From positions 62,001 through 126,000 of the forward strand of contig CP075495.1 in the NCBI GenBank assembly GCA_021613535.1: a stretch of DNA of 64,000 bases. The letters are read 5' to 3'. This DNA comes from Adineta vaga. Taxonomy: Eukaryota > Rotifera. Below the pieces are notes generated by a model, which was not told the origin of the DNA, did no database searches, and worked only from the letters and a program-made list of their open reading frames with translations. Made by a program: the position numbers and the translations under genes. This document shows, piece by piece, positions 44,213 through 64,000 of the stretch (position 1 is the first letter of the stretch; each line of letters opens with the position of its first letter).

Positions 44213-44843
44213 TAATTTCTTATCAAATTTTTCCTTTTTTTGTGAATTAAAATTAATTGATCAAATAAATTTATATTCATTGAAATTAAGTAAATTATTT
44301 CGTAATTCATAATTAAAATTTTAAATTGAATATTAAATGAAAAAATTCAAAGCTGCTGTATTAACTGTAAAATTTCTTTCCATAGTACATTCACTTATCT
44401 TACCCAGCAAGTTTAGCTTTGTTTTTTGTATGTAATATTAGTGGTGTATGATAAATGATATTGGTAGTTACTTTCAGAAATTTCGGAAATTTTCTTTCAG
44501 GGAAATCTGAATACTACTGGATTATTAAAGAAAGTTTTAAAAATCGAAAAGTTAAGCGCCATTTCCAGTTTACATGTTTTACACCTTTATGAACTTATGA
44601 CATAAGATAATGACTGAAAAGAATTATTAAGCGAGGAGTACATGCTGATTTTGATCAATCCATCAGAGTTCTATTTCGTGACGCGCATCGCGTTTTTGCA
44701 TACTCGCGTTAGTGCGTCTGCCATGTAGTTTATTTTATGAAAAGATGAAATACGGAATGTTTATTAGGCGAATGCAAATAGTACGAATCTAAGGTCTTCA
44801 GTTTGATTCTTGACGCATCACCGATAAGGGAAGAATATGTAGA
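44213..44843. other. Spacer downstream of the dehydratase gene
   Basis: AT-rich; no gene or repeat recognised between the hammerhead-like remnant and the stop codon of the minus-strand dehydratase. Confidence 0.4.
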
Positions 44844-53291
<8,448 letters not shown>

Positions 53292-53778
53292 ATCTGAAAC
53301 AACGTTTTAGAGAAATATTTATATTTTCACTGTTACCGCGGTAGTCTTGGGGCGGAGTAAGTCAATATGAATAGATGTATCAACAACGATCAGTTTACAA
53401 GAAGAGTGAGAAAATTAGACTAAAAGAATATTGCAAAATTCGGAAACTCTAGAAGTATATGAAATGTAATTGAATTTTGAAACCAAACACCTTCTAATAG
53501 AATTCTTCCAAATTTTGAAGTTATATATTATTCCCCAACACGATTTGAGAGAAAGTGTTGAATTGTATAAAGATAAAGGGCTGACTGGACTTTTCAAATT
53601 ATTTGTACAAAGTAACGAAATACAAGGGTTGGTAGTATCCGTTGTGGCATATCGGATAGTGTACAGAATAAAAGAAGTTTTAATTATACTTTGATGTTCT
53701 AAGGACACTGGCACAGGTTATAAATTTAAAAGTTATTTTTTCTTAGTCATAGATAATCTAGTGCCTGAGAGATTTGAA
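53292..53778. other. Upstream region of the dehydratase gene
   Basis: Should hold the promoter of the minus-strand dehydratase. Open frames on both strands at 53415-53714 lack domains and overlap each other; not called. Confidence 0.35.
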
Positions 53779-54277
53779 TAGAGGTAGGCATAGTTCCGTT
53801 CTAGTTCAAATCAGTTCACTTTTTTCACAAGTTTAGCTCATCGAACTAAACTGTTCCTCCGGTTGACTTTACCGAACTGAACCGATCTGAACTCTAAAGT
53901 CCATTCCTTTCGACGAACAGCGAAACATATATTGGTGCTCCAATATGCACGAATATCCATGAGTCCTCAATTTCTATACTAGGGAGCACCCTAAAGTCCC
54001 AAAGTCTTATATTATGGAGATACTTTTGGGTCTTCATACACAATATTAGGATGGTACCACCATACTATGAGACTCGGGGACATAAACGTACCCCATAGTG
54101 TAGAACTTGAGTACCCGTGGATAGTCTTGCATATTGGAGCACTAATATGGATTTCACTGTTCGCAGAAAGGAACGGACTATAGAGTTCACATCAGTTCGT
54201 TAAACTGAATTGTCTGAATGAGTTCAGTTCTTCAACTCATTTGAACCGGTTCGAGAACTGAAGTGTATGTACCCCTA
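53779..54277. mobile_element. hAT-type MITE, 8-bp target duplication
   Basis: Ends TAGAGGTAGGCAT / TAGGGGTACATAC (inverted). GATTTGAA duplicated at 53771-53778 and 54278-54285. Subterminal AGTTCAAATCAGTTC / GAACTGA words match the style of the large hAT at 2536-10078. The whole 499 bp is nearly self-complementary (GTGCTCCAATATG.. against CATATTGGAGCAC). Confidence 0.88.
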
Positions 54278-54446
54278 GATTTGAAATTAAGCTCATCCAA
54301 ATTCTTTTTACAATTTTGTTCAATATTTATTTTTGATGATGAAGTTGATGTTTGTTCGACTGATTTATTTTCTTTTTCCTTATTATTTTTAGAAGTAAAT
54401 CTTCTCGACTCTCCCTTGACGAAATATAAAACTATTTCGTTTCGAG

Positions 54447-54973
54447 TTTGAAAACATTTTTTAGATTCATCATCAAAATCCGATTCAGAAAGTTTGAAAT
54501 CGTTATTAACTCAAAATATTTTATGATGGCATTTCTATCTTCACTGACTATTGGTGAATTTGTAACCTATCTGTTAGAGCAGGGCATTGTTTGTTTTCAT
54601 TCATTATCTCTCCATAGGCTTATCGCTTTTATTCATTCGTTTTTTGTGGAGAAAGCATTTTACTGATTGTACAGGCAATCGGCCGATTGCCTGTACAATC
54701 AGTAAAGTAAACTTTTCTCCACAAAGAAAACAGATGAAAACAAAAGCGATGCGTAGTTTTATGGAGGATGGTATGAGGATTAAAACAAACAAAAATTGGC
54801 CCTCGCACCTTCCTACAAAAACTAGATAGGTTTACAAGATTCACCTATTAGTGCTGTAGTGGAAGATATTAGAAGTGCCATCATAAAAATAATTTTTGAG
54901 TTAATAGCGATTTCAGAGCTTTTCTAGAATCAGTTTTTGATGGTGAATCTAAAAAAAATGTTTTCAAGAATTT
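54447..54973. mobile_element. Imperfect foldback with 48-bp perfect core palindrome
   Basis: Arms of about 230 bp (TTTTAGATTCATCATC..., TTTTATGATGGCATTTC..., inverted on the right) diverged by substitutions and small indels. The centre 54659-54706 is a perfect 48-bp palindrome around CGGCCG. On the minus strand 54530-54270 reads as a long Lys/Ser-rich frame, possibly the tail of an unknown gene cut by the hAT MITE; too weak to call. Confidence 0.65.
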
Positions 54974-55281
54974 CCAAGAACCGAAAAATACTGGTTTTTG
55001 CATATTTCGTCCAAAAACATGATTTTGGGGAGAACTCGGGTTTTTCGAAGGATTTTGCGATTTTTGACTACAAAGTAGCTTATAAAAAGGAAAAAAGTAG
55101 TGCATCGTGATCAGTAGCGCACGCTCTATCAAACCATGTGCAAAAAAAACAAAAATAAATTTCTTTCGACTTTTTCATTGCGAGCACATTACTATGATAC
55201 TCTTTTAATTTCTATGATAATTACTTTTTGTTCTCTCCCTCTTCATGTACGAAGACACCCAACATTAGACTTACCAAATCC

Positions 55282-56193
55282 AAAGGACGATGGCCTTTGA
55301 GACCGCAAATCGGTCCACTGAGTTTCTGTCGGCAGAAACGTTTAGCAACTATATAGATCGGTAGATTTCGATTCAGCGAACAGTCTATAGTGTTTTTCAT
55401 CTTTTCTCAGTTGTATTTTTAGCGGAAATTAGGTCTCAGTCATATATAGCGTTTTATCGAAATTTTCATGATTATCCGTATTTAATACTTAACTTACGCA
55501 TGCAAATCTTAAAGAAACATCACTTGCACTCTCACAGAAAATTCAAAGACTAATACCAGTGTACACGATAATTAAAAGGAGTTAGTCGAAATTCATCGAT
55601 TTTTACTCACGTTGAAAATAGTATAAAATGAAAGTACTCAATTAGTAAATCACTGATTTCACATCCATTTCTTCTGATCTTGTCTCTTACTTATCGAGAT
55701 TTTGTCTTATATATAGCATTTCCAATGGCGATTACCTTGAATCTGAGTCAAAACGGCACGTTGAACACCGAAAAACAGCTAAAAATAAGGATCAAGATCA
55801 GAAGAAATGGATGTGAAATCAGTGATTTACTAATTGAGTACTTTCATTTTATACTATTTTCAACGTGAGTAAAAATCGATGAATTTCGACTAACTCCTTT
55901 TAATTATCGTGTACACTGGTATTAGTCTTTGAATTTTCTGTGAGAGTGCAAGTGATGTTTCTTTAAGATTTGCATGCGTAAGTTAAGTATTAAATACGGA
56001 TAATCATGAAAATTTCGATAAAACGCTATATATGACTGAGACCTAATTTCCGCTAAAAATACAACTGAGAAAAGATGAAAAACACTATAGACTGTTCGCT
56101 GAATCGAAATCTACCGATCTATATAGTTGCTAAACGTTTCTGCCGACAGAAACTCAGTGGACCGATTTGCGGTCTCAAAGGCCCTCGCCCTTT
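55282..56193. mobile_element. Foldback element with 401-bp arms
   Basis: Arms 55282-55682 and 55793-56193 are near-perfect inverse complements of equal length; loop 110 bp. Outer edge AAAGG(A/G)CGA(T/G)GGCCTTTGAG. Non-coding; the frame in the loop (55680-55868) is not called. Confidence 0.9.
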
Positions 56194-57784
56194 CTCGAAG
56201 TGATACATATACACCAATCATGAGTTTTATGCGTATTTTTAGGTAGTATGAAAAAAAGGTTTTTCCAAGCTGTATATTGTTAGGAGATTTTTTTAGCCGT
56301 TGTGATCACGTATTAACCTTTTCCAGCTGAATTTTGCCAATTGGTAACATGTTAGTAATATCAGTCTAGAATTTGTCTTAAAATGTTGATATATAGTTTC
56401 TGAAATTTTCTGATAATTAGCTACACGTATTTTAGCACGTGCGTCTGCAAGAAAGGAATCGCCTATTGTTGGCGAGTCGGATGAATTTGCCCAAAACATC
56501 CAAGAGAGCCTCTGATCGAAAATAATCTGCGCATCGTTTGTCCAAGCATCCTTTGTGAGAGGTGACTAATGGAGTGACTTTTCTAACCTGTTTGCACCCT
56601 TACGGTCAGATGTTGGCAAAAAGCAACAAGTTCACCTGCGACTCAGTACTAGTTCTTTAAACCTAGCGGTAGAACTTCGTAACCTCCATACATAAACTAC
56701 AAAAAGTATGCAGTATTAAGATTTTTTATTGGTATCTTCTGGTAGTCGGCCGTAAAGGGTTAAGCATCTTACATATTATGAAAGTACATGACTTAAGCCC
56801 TGAGAGCCATAAAAGACTTACTGAATACTTCAAAAAATACGAATTACGAAATGATTCAGTTTTTGATCAAGACCTAATCAATTATATATATATCACTTAT
56901 TTACTAAAACCTTAGAAAAGTTTTATCAGGGCCTACCAAGATCTACAAGAAAGTCACTAACGCCTAATTTGTCTCAAGTGAATCGTTTCACATGAGTCAT
57001 CCATACTGACTACGTCTTTAGACAGTATGTTGGATGGAGGAGAGCAGTAGTGTCACACATCCTGCGAATCGGGGATAGTGAGAGATGCATTTTAAAAGGG
57101 TGATGTGCCATATCCGGAGGGATACGCATCTCCCTGTGGATACGGTGTATATCCCGCCACCTATAGACTCCAAAAAAGATTTTCTTTAAATCTGTCGTAA
57201 ACATGAGAAATCGATAGTGGAAGTACGATGGATGTGGGTGGGTAGGTGGGCGGCTGAGAGCTTATAGATCATTTGAGGAAACAATGAATTATTCGCAAAT
57301 CGATTTCGGCAGATTGCAATTGATTCATAAGTATTATAGTGAAATATACCGTTTGGTCCGCAACTGACATACCACAGAGGCTACTATTCAGTCTTCGTAG
57401 GAACTTTCCAGATGCATGGTCTTGCTCCTGCATTTCGTTTCATGTGACAATCGGTTTTCTATTTTCAGTTCGTTAAGGGTGCACTTCAGCTTATTATGAA
57501 TTAGAACATATAGTATTTAGGTCCGTAAATTTGTCTAATACGCAAGATTTTTGTGAGTAAATCTTCTGTGCAACAAAATTACATACTAGGAATGCATTAG
57601 GAAAATATGATAAGATTGATTTTCATGGTCAAGTTTTCCCTTTTGATATATGTAGAACGGTTAAATTAGGCTTTATATAGTAGGTCTTATTTTGAACCCA
57701 AATATATCATTTTCATCTCATCGAAACAGTTGCAATGGTGAGGACCTTGCTCTTGTTTGAAATGTATGTGACATGGGCATATAC
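56194..57784. other. Spacer with a possible piggyBac-type end
   Basis: 56749-56763 reads GCCGTAAAGGGTTAA, like the right ends of the TTAA MITEs; a partner TTAACCTTTTCCAGC at 56312 is only a weak match. 57050-57160 repeats GTCACA.ATCC.GC..ATCGGGGAT seen at 16298-16325. 57231-57255 is GGATGTGGGTGGGTAGG (telomere-like). No gene. Confidence 0.4.
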
Positions 57785-59620
57785 TAAGGTGCACGTAGAG
57801 CAAATTCAAAGTAAAAAAAAAATTTCGCTTTTCGTACACACCGTTCGATAGATTATGTGTTTCTGATCACGAATATCATTTTCTGAACTTTCAAAAGTCT
57901 TTCCTTCCTGAAATATTTGCAAAATGCTGGAAGGGTCTAAAAAAACCAAAAAAACAACTTTTTTGGAAAAGTGGTCGCAGTTTTGCCCCACTTTAGTTTT
58001 TTTACTCGATTCCGAGATATTTGGATTCAGCATCAAAAGCTGAGTCTAGACAAGTAGTTTTCGAGCCTCCAGATGCGAAACTGGATTTTCAGAGGGATCA
58101 GAAATCGGATTGACTCGAAAGCATCAATCGAATTTTGCAGCCCTAACACAGGTTTTTCAGGATGTGCTAGAGTGAATATTCTTACGTGGTTAGATCCGCA
58201 CGATGCTCAGCTACAAAAGAACAAAGAGTTTTTCTTGAAATTTTGTTTCCTCGCTGTGAAAAACGGTTTTTACTGAGCACCATGCCAAAATGGCCAAGTC
58301 GTTTTTCGGCTTTTTTTAGATTTTCGATCGAAATGAAGTCTGACTATTGCCGAATAGACTAAAAAGCATGGGGAATTCAATGGACACATTTTCGAGATCG
58401 CTAGAAGGTTTCTGGAGAGATTTCAGAGAGATTCTAGAGGTTTAACAACTTTTCTGTAGATATTTACCTATTTCCTTTATCATTAGACTTGGTGTGTCTA
58501 ACTAAGGTGCAAAAAAATGCTTTTTCTGTACAATCAGCTTCTAATATATTCTGTCCCTCTTCACACAACAAAAAACACAAGATCATTGCTTCAAAATCAC
58601 AAACTAAATGCTCAGATTGCTGCTGCTAATCCTTGTATGATTTTGAACTTTTCCGTCACATTTTGTACGGAAGAACATCTGCATCACTTCTGCATAGGCT
58701 TGACCATCCTTGTACGCCTTCAAGCACCGCCAAAATCTACGTAGAAGTTTTAATAATATGCCCTTGTCACGAAAGTTTTCTCTTGATTCGATAATCAGTT
58801 TGAGCATTGTATTATATGTTTCATTCGTCTTTCGACGAACACAGAGATAGTAAGCACAAAGACCTGGAAAAGATAGTACGAATACATAGAGAGAGAGGGA
58901 GAGAGAGATTGGAAAAGAACTGCAGAGATGACAGTCATTATGATACTCACAAAACTTACGAAAACCTCTAGAATCTCTCTGAAATCTCTCCAGAAACCTT
59001 CTAGCGATCTCGAAAATGTGTCCATTGAATTCCCCATGCTTTTTAGTCTATTCGGCAATAGTCAGACTTCATTTCGATCGAAAATCTAAAAAAAGCCGAA
59101 AAACGACTTGGCCATTTTGGCATGGTGCTCAGTAAAAACCGTTTTTCACAGCGAGGAAACAAAATTTCAAGAAAAACTCTTTGTTCTTTTGTAGCTGAGC
59201 ATCGTGCGGATCTAACCACGTAAGAATATTCACTCTAGCACATCCTGAAAAACCTGTGTTAGGGCTGCAAAATTCGATTGATGCTTTCGAGTCAATCCGA
59301 TTTCTGATCCCTCTGAAAATCCAGTTTCGCATCTGGAGGCTCGAAAACTACTTGTCTAGACTCAGCTTTTGATGCTGAATCCAAATATCTCGGAATCGAG
59401 TAAAAAAACTAAAGTGGGGCAAAACTGCGACCACTTTTCCAAAAAAGTTGTTTTTTTGGTTTTTTTAGACCCTTCCAGCATTTTGCAAATATTTCAGGAA
59501 GGAAAGACTTTTGAAAGTTCAGAAAATGATATTCGTGATCAGAAACACATAATCTATCGAACGGTGTGTACGAAAAGCGAAATTTTTTTTTTACTTTGAA
59601 TTTGCTCTACGTGCACCTTA
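57785..59620. mobile_element. Foldback element with 650-bp arms, TAAGGTGCA ends
   Basis: TAAGGTGCACGTAGAGC at the left, inverse at the right. Arms 57785-58442 and about 58963-59620 are almost identical, so frames on one arm recur inverted on the other. The 0.5-kb centre holds a coding-like fragment. Same TAAGGTGCA ends as the elements at 1554 and 14238. Confidence 0.9.
58604..58866 (-). pseudogene. Coding-like fragment in the foldback centre
   Basis: From an acceptor CTTTTCCAG at 58867 the minus strand reads YYLCVRRKTNETYNTML and FRRFWRC..-like helical text for about 85 codons to 58604. Regular codon use and the splice site suggest a captured exon. The YxLxxxKxxxTY pattern recalls MULE transposases, but this is uncertain and no catalytic motif is present. 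Confidence 0.35.
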
Positions 59621-60280
59621 CGATAGTCGTATTTTTTTGCGTTCTACCTTCTCTTGTCTTTATGAATTTCGACATCGAGATTGCACGATGAAAAAGAGTT
59701 TGATACGGAATCGAACTCGATTAATTTAGATGGAAATATGTAAAAGAAAAGTGACTGCGTAAGTTTTGGTTGACTCTTCTTTTGGATCAATGTCGTGGTG
59801 AAATTCAAGAAAGACAAAGATCTTTGAAGAGTCAACGTATAACCTATTCTATGCATAGATGTTCAAGAAATCGTTTTCTGTTTCCATGTGTTTTTTCGAG
59901 CTCATGTTGATAAAAAAGCAGAAACTATATAAATAATGCCAAAGCTAACTTCAATTATTATTCTCAAGATTGAACAATAGGGACCAACATGTTGAAGGTA
60001 AATGTAGAAATGATTGGTCGTGAGTGACCGACGAGCGAAGAGTTGTTTATATTAAAGGTTATTCCAAAACGAAACATCGACATGACTCTGAAAAGAGATA
60101 AATGAGTTTTGAAAACAACTGAAATGGGTCTCTTTAGATAACGAATTCCGAAGGATATCAGTTTCTCAAAAACGAATCATGAATCGCAACGGCTAGGCGT
60201 TGATTTGAGGGACCTATCATTAGTGCAAAAGGTGATAATGTCGATGCTTGAGAAGCTTTCGAAAGAATTGATCTACAGGG
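59621..60280. other. Spacer, nothing recognised
   Basis: No gene or repeat supported. Confidence 0.35.
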
Positions 60281-60759
60281 TGTTAAATAACCATTACGCC
60301 CCCGACCAAAAGAGAAAATAGTAACCCCAACAATTTTATACCAAATGAAAGCTCGTGAAAAACTGCATCTAGGGGTGTCGGTAGAGAAAGTACAGTTTGT
60401 AAAATTATTACGATGCTAGGTTCGACACATGAATTTTTCATACATAACACAATCTCATGTCAATAGAAATAATACAATTAACCTTTTTACATATGCAAAT
60501 TGCCTGTTGACAGGTTGTACTTTTCATTGCTTCAAGTTTTTTATTAAATGTAGAGTGTATTAGAGCAATATGTCACGTATTTTGCGAAGTTCTCATTTAC
60601 TGATGCTATGTTTAACTATTATAATTTTACAAACTGTACTTTCTCTACCGACACTCCTAGATGCAGTTTTTCACGAGCTTTCATTTGGTATAAAATTGTT
60701 GGGGTTACTATCTTCTCTTTAAGTCGGGAAGGGGGAGGGGGCGTAATGGTTATTTAACA
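60281..60759. mobile_element. Foldback element, 479 bp
   Basis: Ends TGTTAAATAACCATTACG inverted. Arms of about 150 bp (CCCAACAATTTTATACC..., AGATGCAGTTTTTCACG...) with small differences, AT-rich centre. Non-coding. Confidence 0.85.
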
Positions 60760-60791
60760 GAGGGCCCATGAAAACAACACGCATTTTTAGC

Positions 60792-62774
60792 ATAGCTGGC
60801 ACCTCATAATTTTTGGATTTCGATTTTGATGCCCTCGTTGGAAAGAGCGCATCGAGTTGATAGCAAAATGGTAGTTTATTTTTGCTCAAATTGCTTCTCT
60901 AGTGGAGATCCAGGTCCAAAACTAAAAACTTGGCCAAAAAGGGTAATTTTTTACCGTTTTTAGAGTTTATGCTCGCATTTTATCATTTTTAATCCTGGAG
61001 GGCTGGGGAGCATCTCATTTTGAAGAGATTTTGTGAGTATACAATAGCTATAAAATTCAACTTGATCTAACTTGAATTGACTTCCCTGGACCCAAAATAC
61101 CAGAAAAAAAAGGTTTTCAAAAATGCTTTTTTTTTCAGTTATTTCTGGTTTTTAGTATCTTACAAGCGGTTTTCCTGAGTAAGTTAGTATTCAATAAGTA
61201 GAGTGACTCATTCTACATTGAATGGTATACTTTAAATTAAAAACAAAGTGCTGGAACTGCCCGAACGTCGGCTCTCAAGTGATAGGTCTCAAACCGGTTT
61301 TTCAATATTTTTTCGATTTTTTTCTGAGAAAAAGGCTCTTTAGTGACCAAAAAATGTTTTCCAATTAACTAAGCTCATAGCCAGATAGATTACAACACTC
61401 TACGAGCTATTTTTAGCGAAATCATGCCAAGCATGTAAGCTTCAAAATTCTTCTAATATTCGTGTTTTGAGGACTATGATCCATTCAAATTTTTTTATCA
61501 GATACGTCATTCGATAGAGAATTTTCATCTCTACAACTTTTATCGCAATCAAATCTATGGATTTTTCTGTTCTGGACGCCAAAAGCGCCGAAAACCCTGA
61601 CTTTTCAGTTAAATGTGGCCTTGGATCCATGGTGGAAAATTCATGAAGGTCTTTATTTATTCAAAATTTCTGTCTAAAATGAAAGGTCTTACCCATATAT
61701 AGTCAAATACAAAATATCAGACCGGTTGTTTTATCTGATATCGAAAACGGAGTACCACAATGGTTTTTCTATGTTCTATAGTGGTCTATTAGCTGTAATA
61801 CTCGGGGATATATATCAAATATAGTTATAGATAAAGCTATCGGCCAGATATTTTGTATTTGACTATATATGGGTAAGACCTTTCATTATAGACAGAAATT
61901 TTGAATAAATAAAGACCTTCATGAATTTTCCACCATGGATCCAAGGCCACATTTAACTGAAAAGTCAGGGTTTTCGGCGCTTTTGGCGTCCAGAACAGAA
62001 AAATCCATAGATTTGACTGCGATAAAAGTTGTAGAGATGAAAATTCTCTATCGAATGACGTATCTGATAAAAAAATTTGAATGGATCATAGTCCTCAAAA
62101 CACGAATACTAGAAGAATTTTGAAGCTTACATGCTTGGTATGATTTCGCTAAAAATAGCTCGTAGAGTGTTGTAAATCTATCCGGCGATAATCTTAGTCA
62201 TCTAGAAAACACTTTATGGTCACTAAATAGCCTTTTTCTCAGAAGAAAATCGAAAAAAAATTGAAAAACCGGTTTGAGACCCATCACTTGAGAGCCGACG
62301 TTCGGGCAGTTCCAGCACTTTGTTTTTAATTTAAAGTATACCATTCAATGTAGAATGAGTCACTCTACTTATTGAATACTAACTTACTCAGGAAAACCGC
62401 TTGTAAGATACTAAAAACAAAAAATCACTGAAAAAAAAAGCATTTTTGAAAACCTTTTTTTTCTGGTATTTTGGGTCTAGGGAAGTCAATTCAAGTTAGA
62501 TCAAGATGAATTTTATAGCTATTGTACACTCACAAAATCTCTTCAAAATGAGATGCTCCCCAGCCCTCCAGGATTAAAAATGATAAAATGCGAGCATAAA
62601 CTCGAAAAACGGTAAAAAATGACCATTTTTGGTCAAGTTTTTAGTTTTGGACCTGGATCTCCACTAGAGAAGCAATTTAAACAAAAATAAACTACCATTT
62701 TGCTATCAACTCGATGCGCTCTTTCCAACGAGGGCATCAAAATCGAAATCCAAAAATTATGAGGTGCCAGCTAT
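60792..62774. mobile_element. Large foldback, arms about 930 bp
   Basis: ATAGCTGGCACCTCATAA at 60792 is inverted at 62774. Arms 60792-61717 and about 61840-62774 differ by scattered substitutions; centre about 120 bp near 61780. Identical 62-codon frames appear inverted at 61442-61630 and 61935-62123 and are by-products. The right end abuts the 3' side of the gene at 62775-63848. Confidence 0.9.
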
Positions 62775-63848
62775 ACCGAGTATTTTTGATGTAGCCTCTC
62801 TTAATACATTCAGAACATAATTGAATGGCATATGACATTGCTTGACATAATCCAGCCAAACGAACTAATTTGTCGCTACTCTTTCGCTGGAATGCTCGCT
62901 GTAAAGGTGTATACACTGGTTGTCCTTTTGCATCACGTTGTAATGATTTTTGATGTTCAGCATCAATAATACGACGAATACCATTGTAAGCAGATAATGT
63001 TGATCCATCTTGTTCAACATCAGCTTCTTTAATGTGAACAACAACACTCGGTTTTAAATTTGATATTGGCTCCGTTGCTGGAATTGGATTTGAAATCTTT
63101 TTTCTTGTTTCTTCTATATCCGGTGGAGCAGTAACTAAAAAAGACGAAAGATAAAAATATGGATGTGAATTAATAAAAACAATGAAAGAAACAATGCGAA
63201 GCTCGAACTCTTTCAAATACGAATCAAGCACTCGTCACATGCGACAGATTCGATGATTTTCTGTGACAATTCGATCTCAAGTTAAGTGTATTTACATAGC
63301 AGTTTGCAAAAGATATTAAACTACTCTCTCTCTCTCTAAACTAGCCAAAATTTTCATAGAGAATTATCGGATGACTGACACGCGATAAAAAACTCACTTA
63401 CTTTTGGTAAATCAGTTGGAGATTGATGTTCACCGAATACAAAAATTGGTTTGTATTCTGCTAATAAACGAAGTACGATCAGAATATGGACAATATTTGG
63501 TTGTACAGATAAAATTTCAGATGGTATCTTATTTGGAGTTTTATGAACCGATGTTGTTACAAATAAATATCGACTAATTGTACCGTCCGACATAATATCA
63601 CTATTGTATTGCCGACACACTGATGACAGCATGTTGCCAGTTGATGCTCCAAAGATATTTATGGAGCCACGTTTAATGAAAAACGATGATGATCCTGTTG
63701 TTCGAGATACATTTTTCATCACGTCATAACCTTGACATAATAGTTTAGATGCAACTGTTTTTACATCATTGTCAGTTGAACCAGCCATATAAACTCCAAA
63801 ACGTGTACTGATGACATCCAGTTCATCGCTTAAAATGAAAACGTTTTC
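62775..63848 (-). pseudogene. Partial gene with DUF3987-like motifs
   Basis: The exon 63402-63848 (acceptor TTTTAG at 63849) reads ENVFILSDELD, then SKLLCQGYDV, FGASTGNMLSSV and DGTISRYLFV, a pattern like DUF3987 proteins, which are P-loop ATPases of mobile and phage-like elements. A second exon, 63134 to about 62779, reads TAPPDIEETRKKI to LVRLAGLCQAMSYAIQLC and runs into the foldback. The phases of the two exons do not join directly, so an exon may lie between them or the gene is decayed. 5' part beyond the window. CT microsatellite at 63323-63335 in the intron. The family call is tentative. Confidence 0.4.
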
Positions 63849-64000
63849 CTAAAATAAAAAAAATAGAAAACTCTTAATGTATATCGTCCATGAATTTGAT
63901 ATCAACATTCTATAGAGTAATTAACTGTGAGGAGCTTCTACTAGTTTTATTTTCAATTTTTCACTAATCAAGTTCCATTTGCATCACTTACCCGTTTTGA
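63849..64000 (-). other. Upstream intron of the partial gene
   Basis: AT-rich intron sequence ending in a pyrimidine-rich acceptor at 63849; the preceding exon was not resolved. Confidence 0.4.

Noticed and set aside
56312-56763. A third TTAA MITE
   Set aside because: The right end looks convincing but the left partner matches too weakly to call.
61442-62123. Two almost identical 62-codon frames in opposite orientation
   Set aside because: They are mirror images in the arms of a foldback, as are the paired frames at 57806-58276 and 59129-59599.

Overview
This is an AT-rich eukaryotic window, most likely from a bdelloid rotifer. The reasons are 48-60 bp GT-AG introns, a dense mix of DNA transposon families (Helitron, hAT, MULE, piggyBac, Tc1/mariner), a Penelope-like retroelement relic, a fungal-type GT32 glycosyltransferase, and scattered TGTGGG/CCCACA-like tracts resembling the telomere repeat reported for bdelloids. 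The phylum is an inference from this combination; no single marker proves it. I found no rRNA, tRNA or CRISPR.

Layout. 1-825: 3' end of Helitron A, with the PIF1-like helicase C-terminus and a terminal hairpin. 1506-11755: a Russian doll. An element with ATTCAA-repeat ends holds a 1.4 kb foldback. The foldback is split by a hAT transposon (2536-10078, 8-bp target duplication). The hAT carries a MULE (3879-6394) inside one of its introns, so its six-exon, 762-codon transposase frame still closes. 12646-13509: an OCH1-like glycosyltransferase, then interstitial telomere-like repeats. 14238-15648: an uninterrupted copy of the foldback. 16364-16962: a piggyBac-type MITE. About 19290-31320: Helitron B on the minus strand, with OTU protease, Arg-rich, DUF6570-like, HUH Rep and PIF1 helicase segments. 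Helitron B is dead (a stop right after the HUH motif, at least four helicase frameshifts), yet between its helicase and its putative 3' terminus lies an intact 576-aa envelope/fusion-glycoprotein-like ORF. 31495-35470: cryptic simple repeats, a 21-bp minisatellite and a complete, apparently intact Tc1/mariner element. 35989-37643: a decayed piggyBac whose right end sits at a TTAA inside the Rep gene of Helitron C (37644-42014, also decayed). 42253-44212: palindromes and a 5' fragment of a Penelope-like retroelement, with a 37-bp perfect hairpin and a hammerhead-like remnant.

44844-53291 is the main host-type gene: GDP-mannose 4,6-dehydratase on the minus strand. Twelve exons were located by homology and splice signals. 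Its two large introns hold MITEs, a foldback, a piggyBac Cys-rich remnant and telomere-like DNA. Eleven exon junctions agree in phase or sequence; the exon 5/6 junction is off by one base.

53779-62774 is a cluster of foldback and MITE elements (a hAT MITE, then five large inverted repeats with arms of about 150-930 bp). The last abuts the 3' side of a partial gene with DUF3987-like motifs (62775-63848).

How it fits together: apart from the dehydratase, the glycosyltransferase and the last partial gene, the window is mobile DNA. Most of it is degraded. The hAT, the Tc1/mariner and the envelope-like ORF are the open reading frames that look functional.
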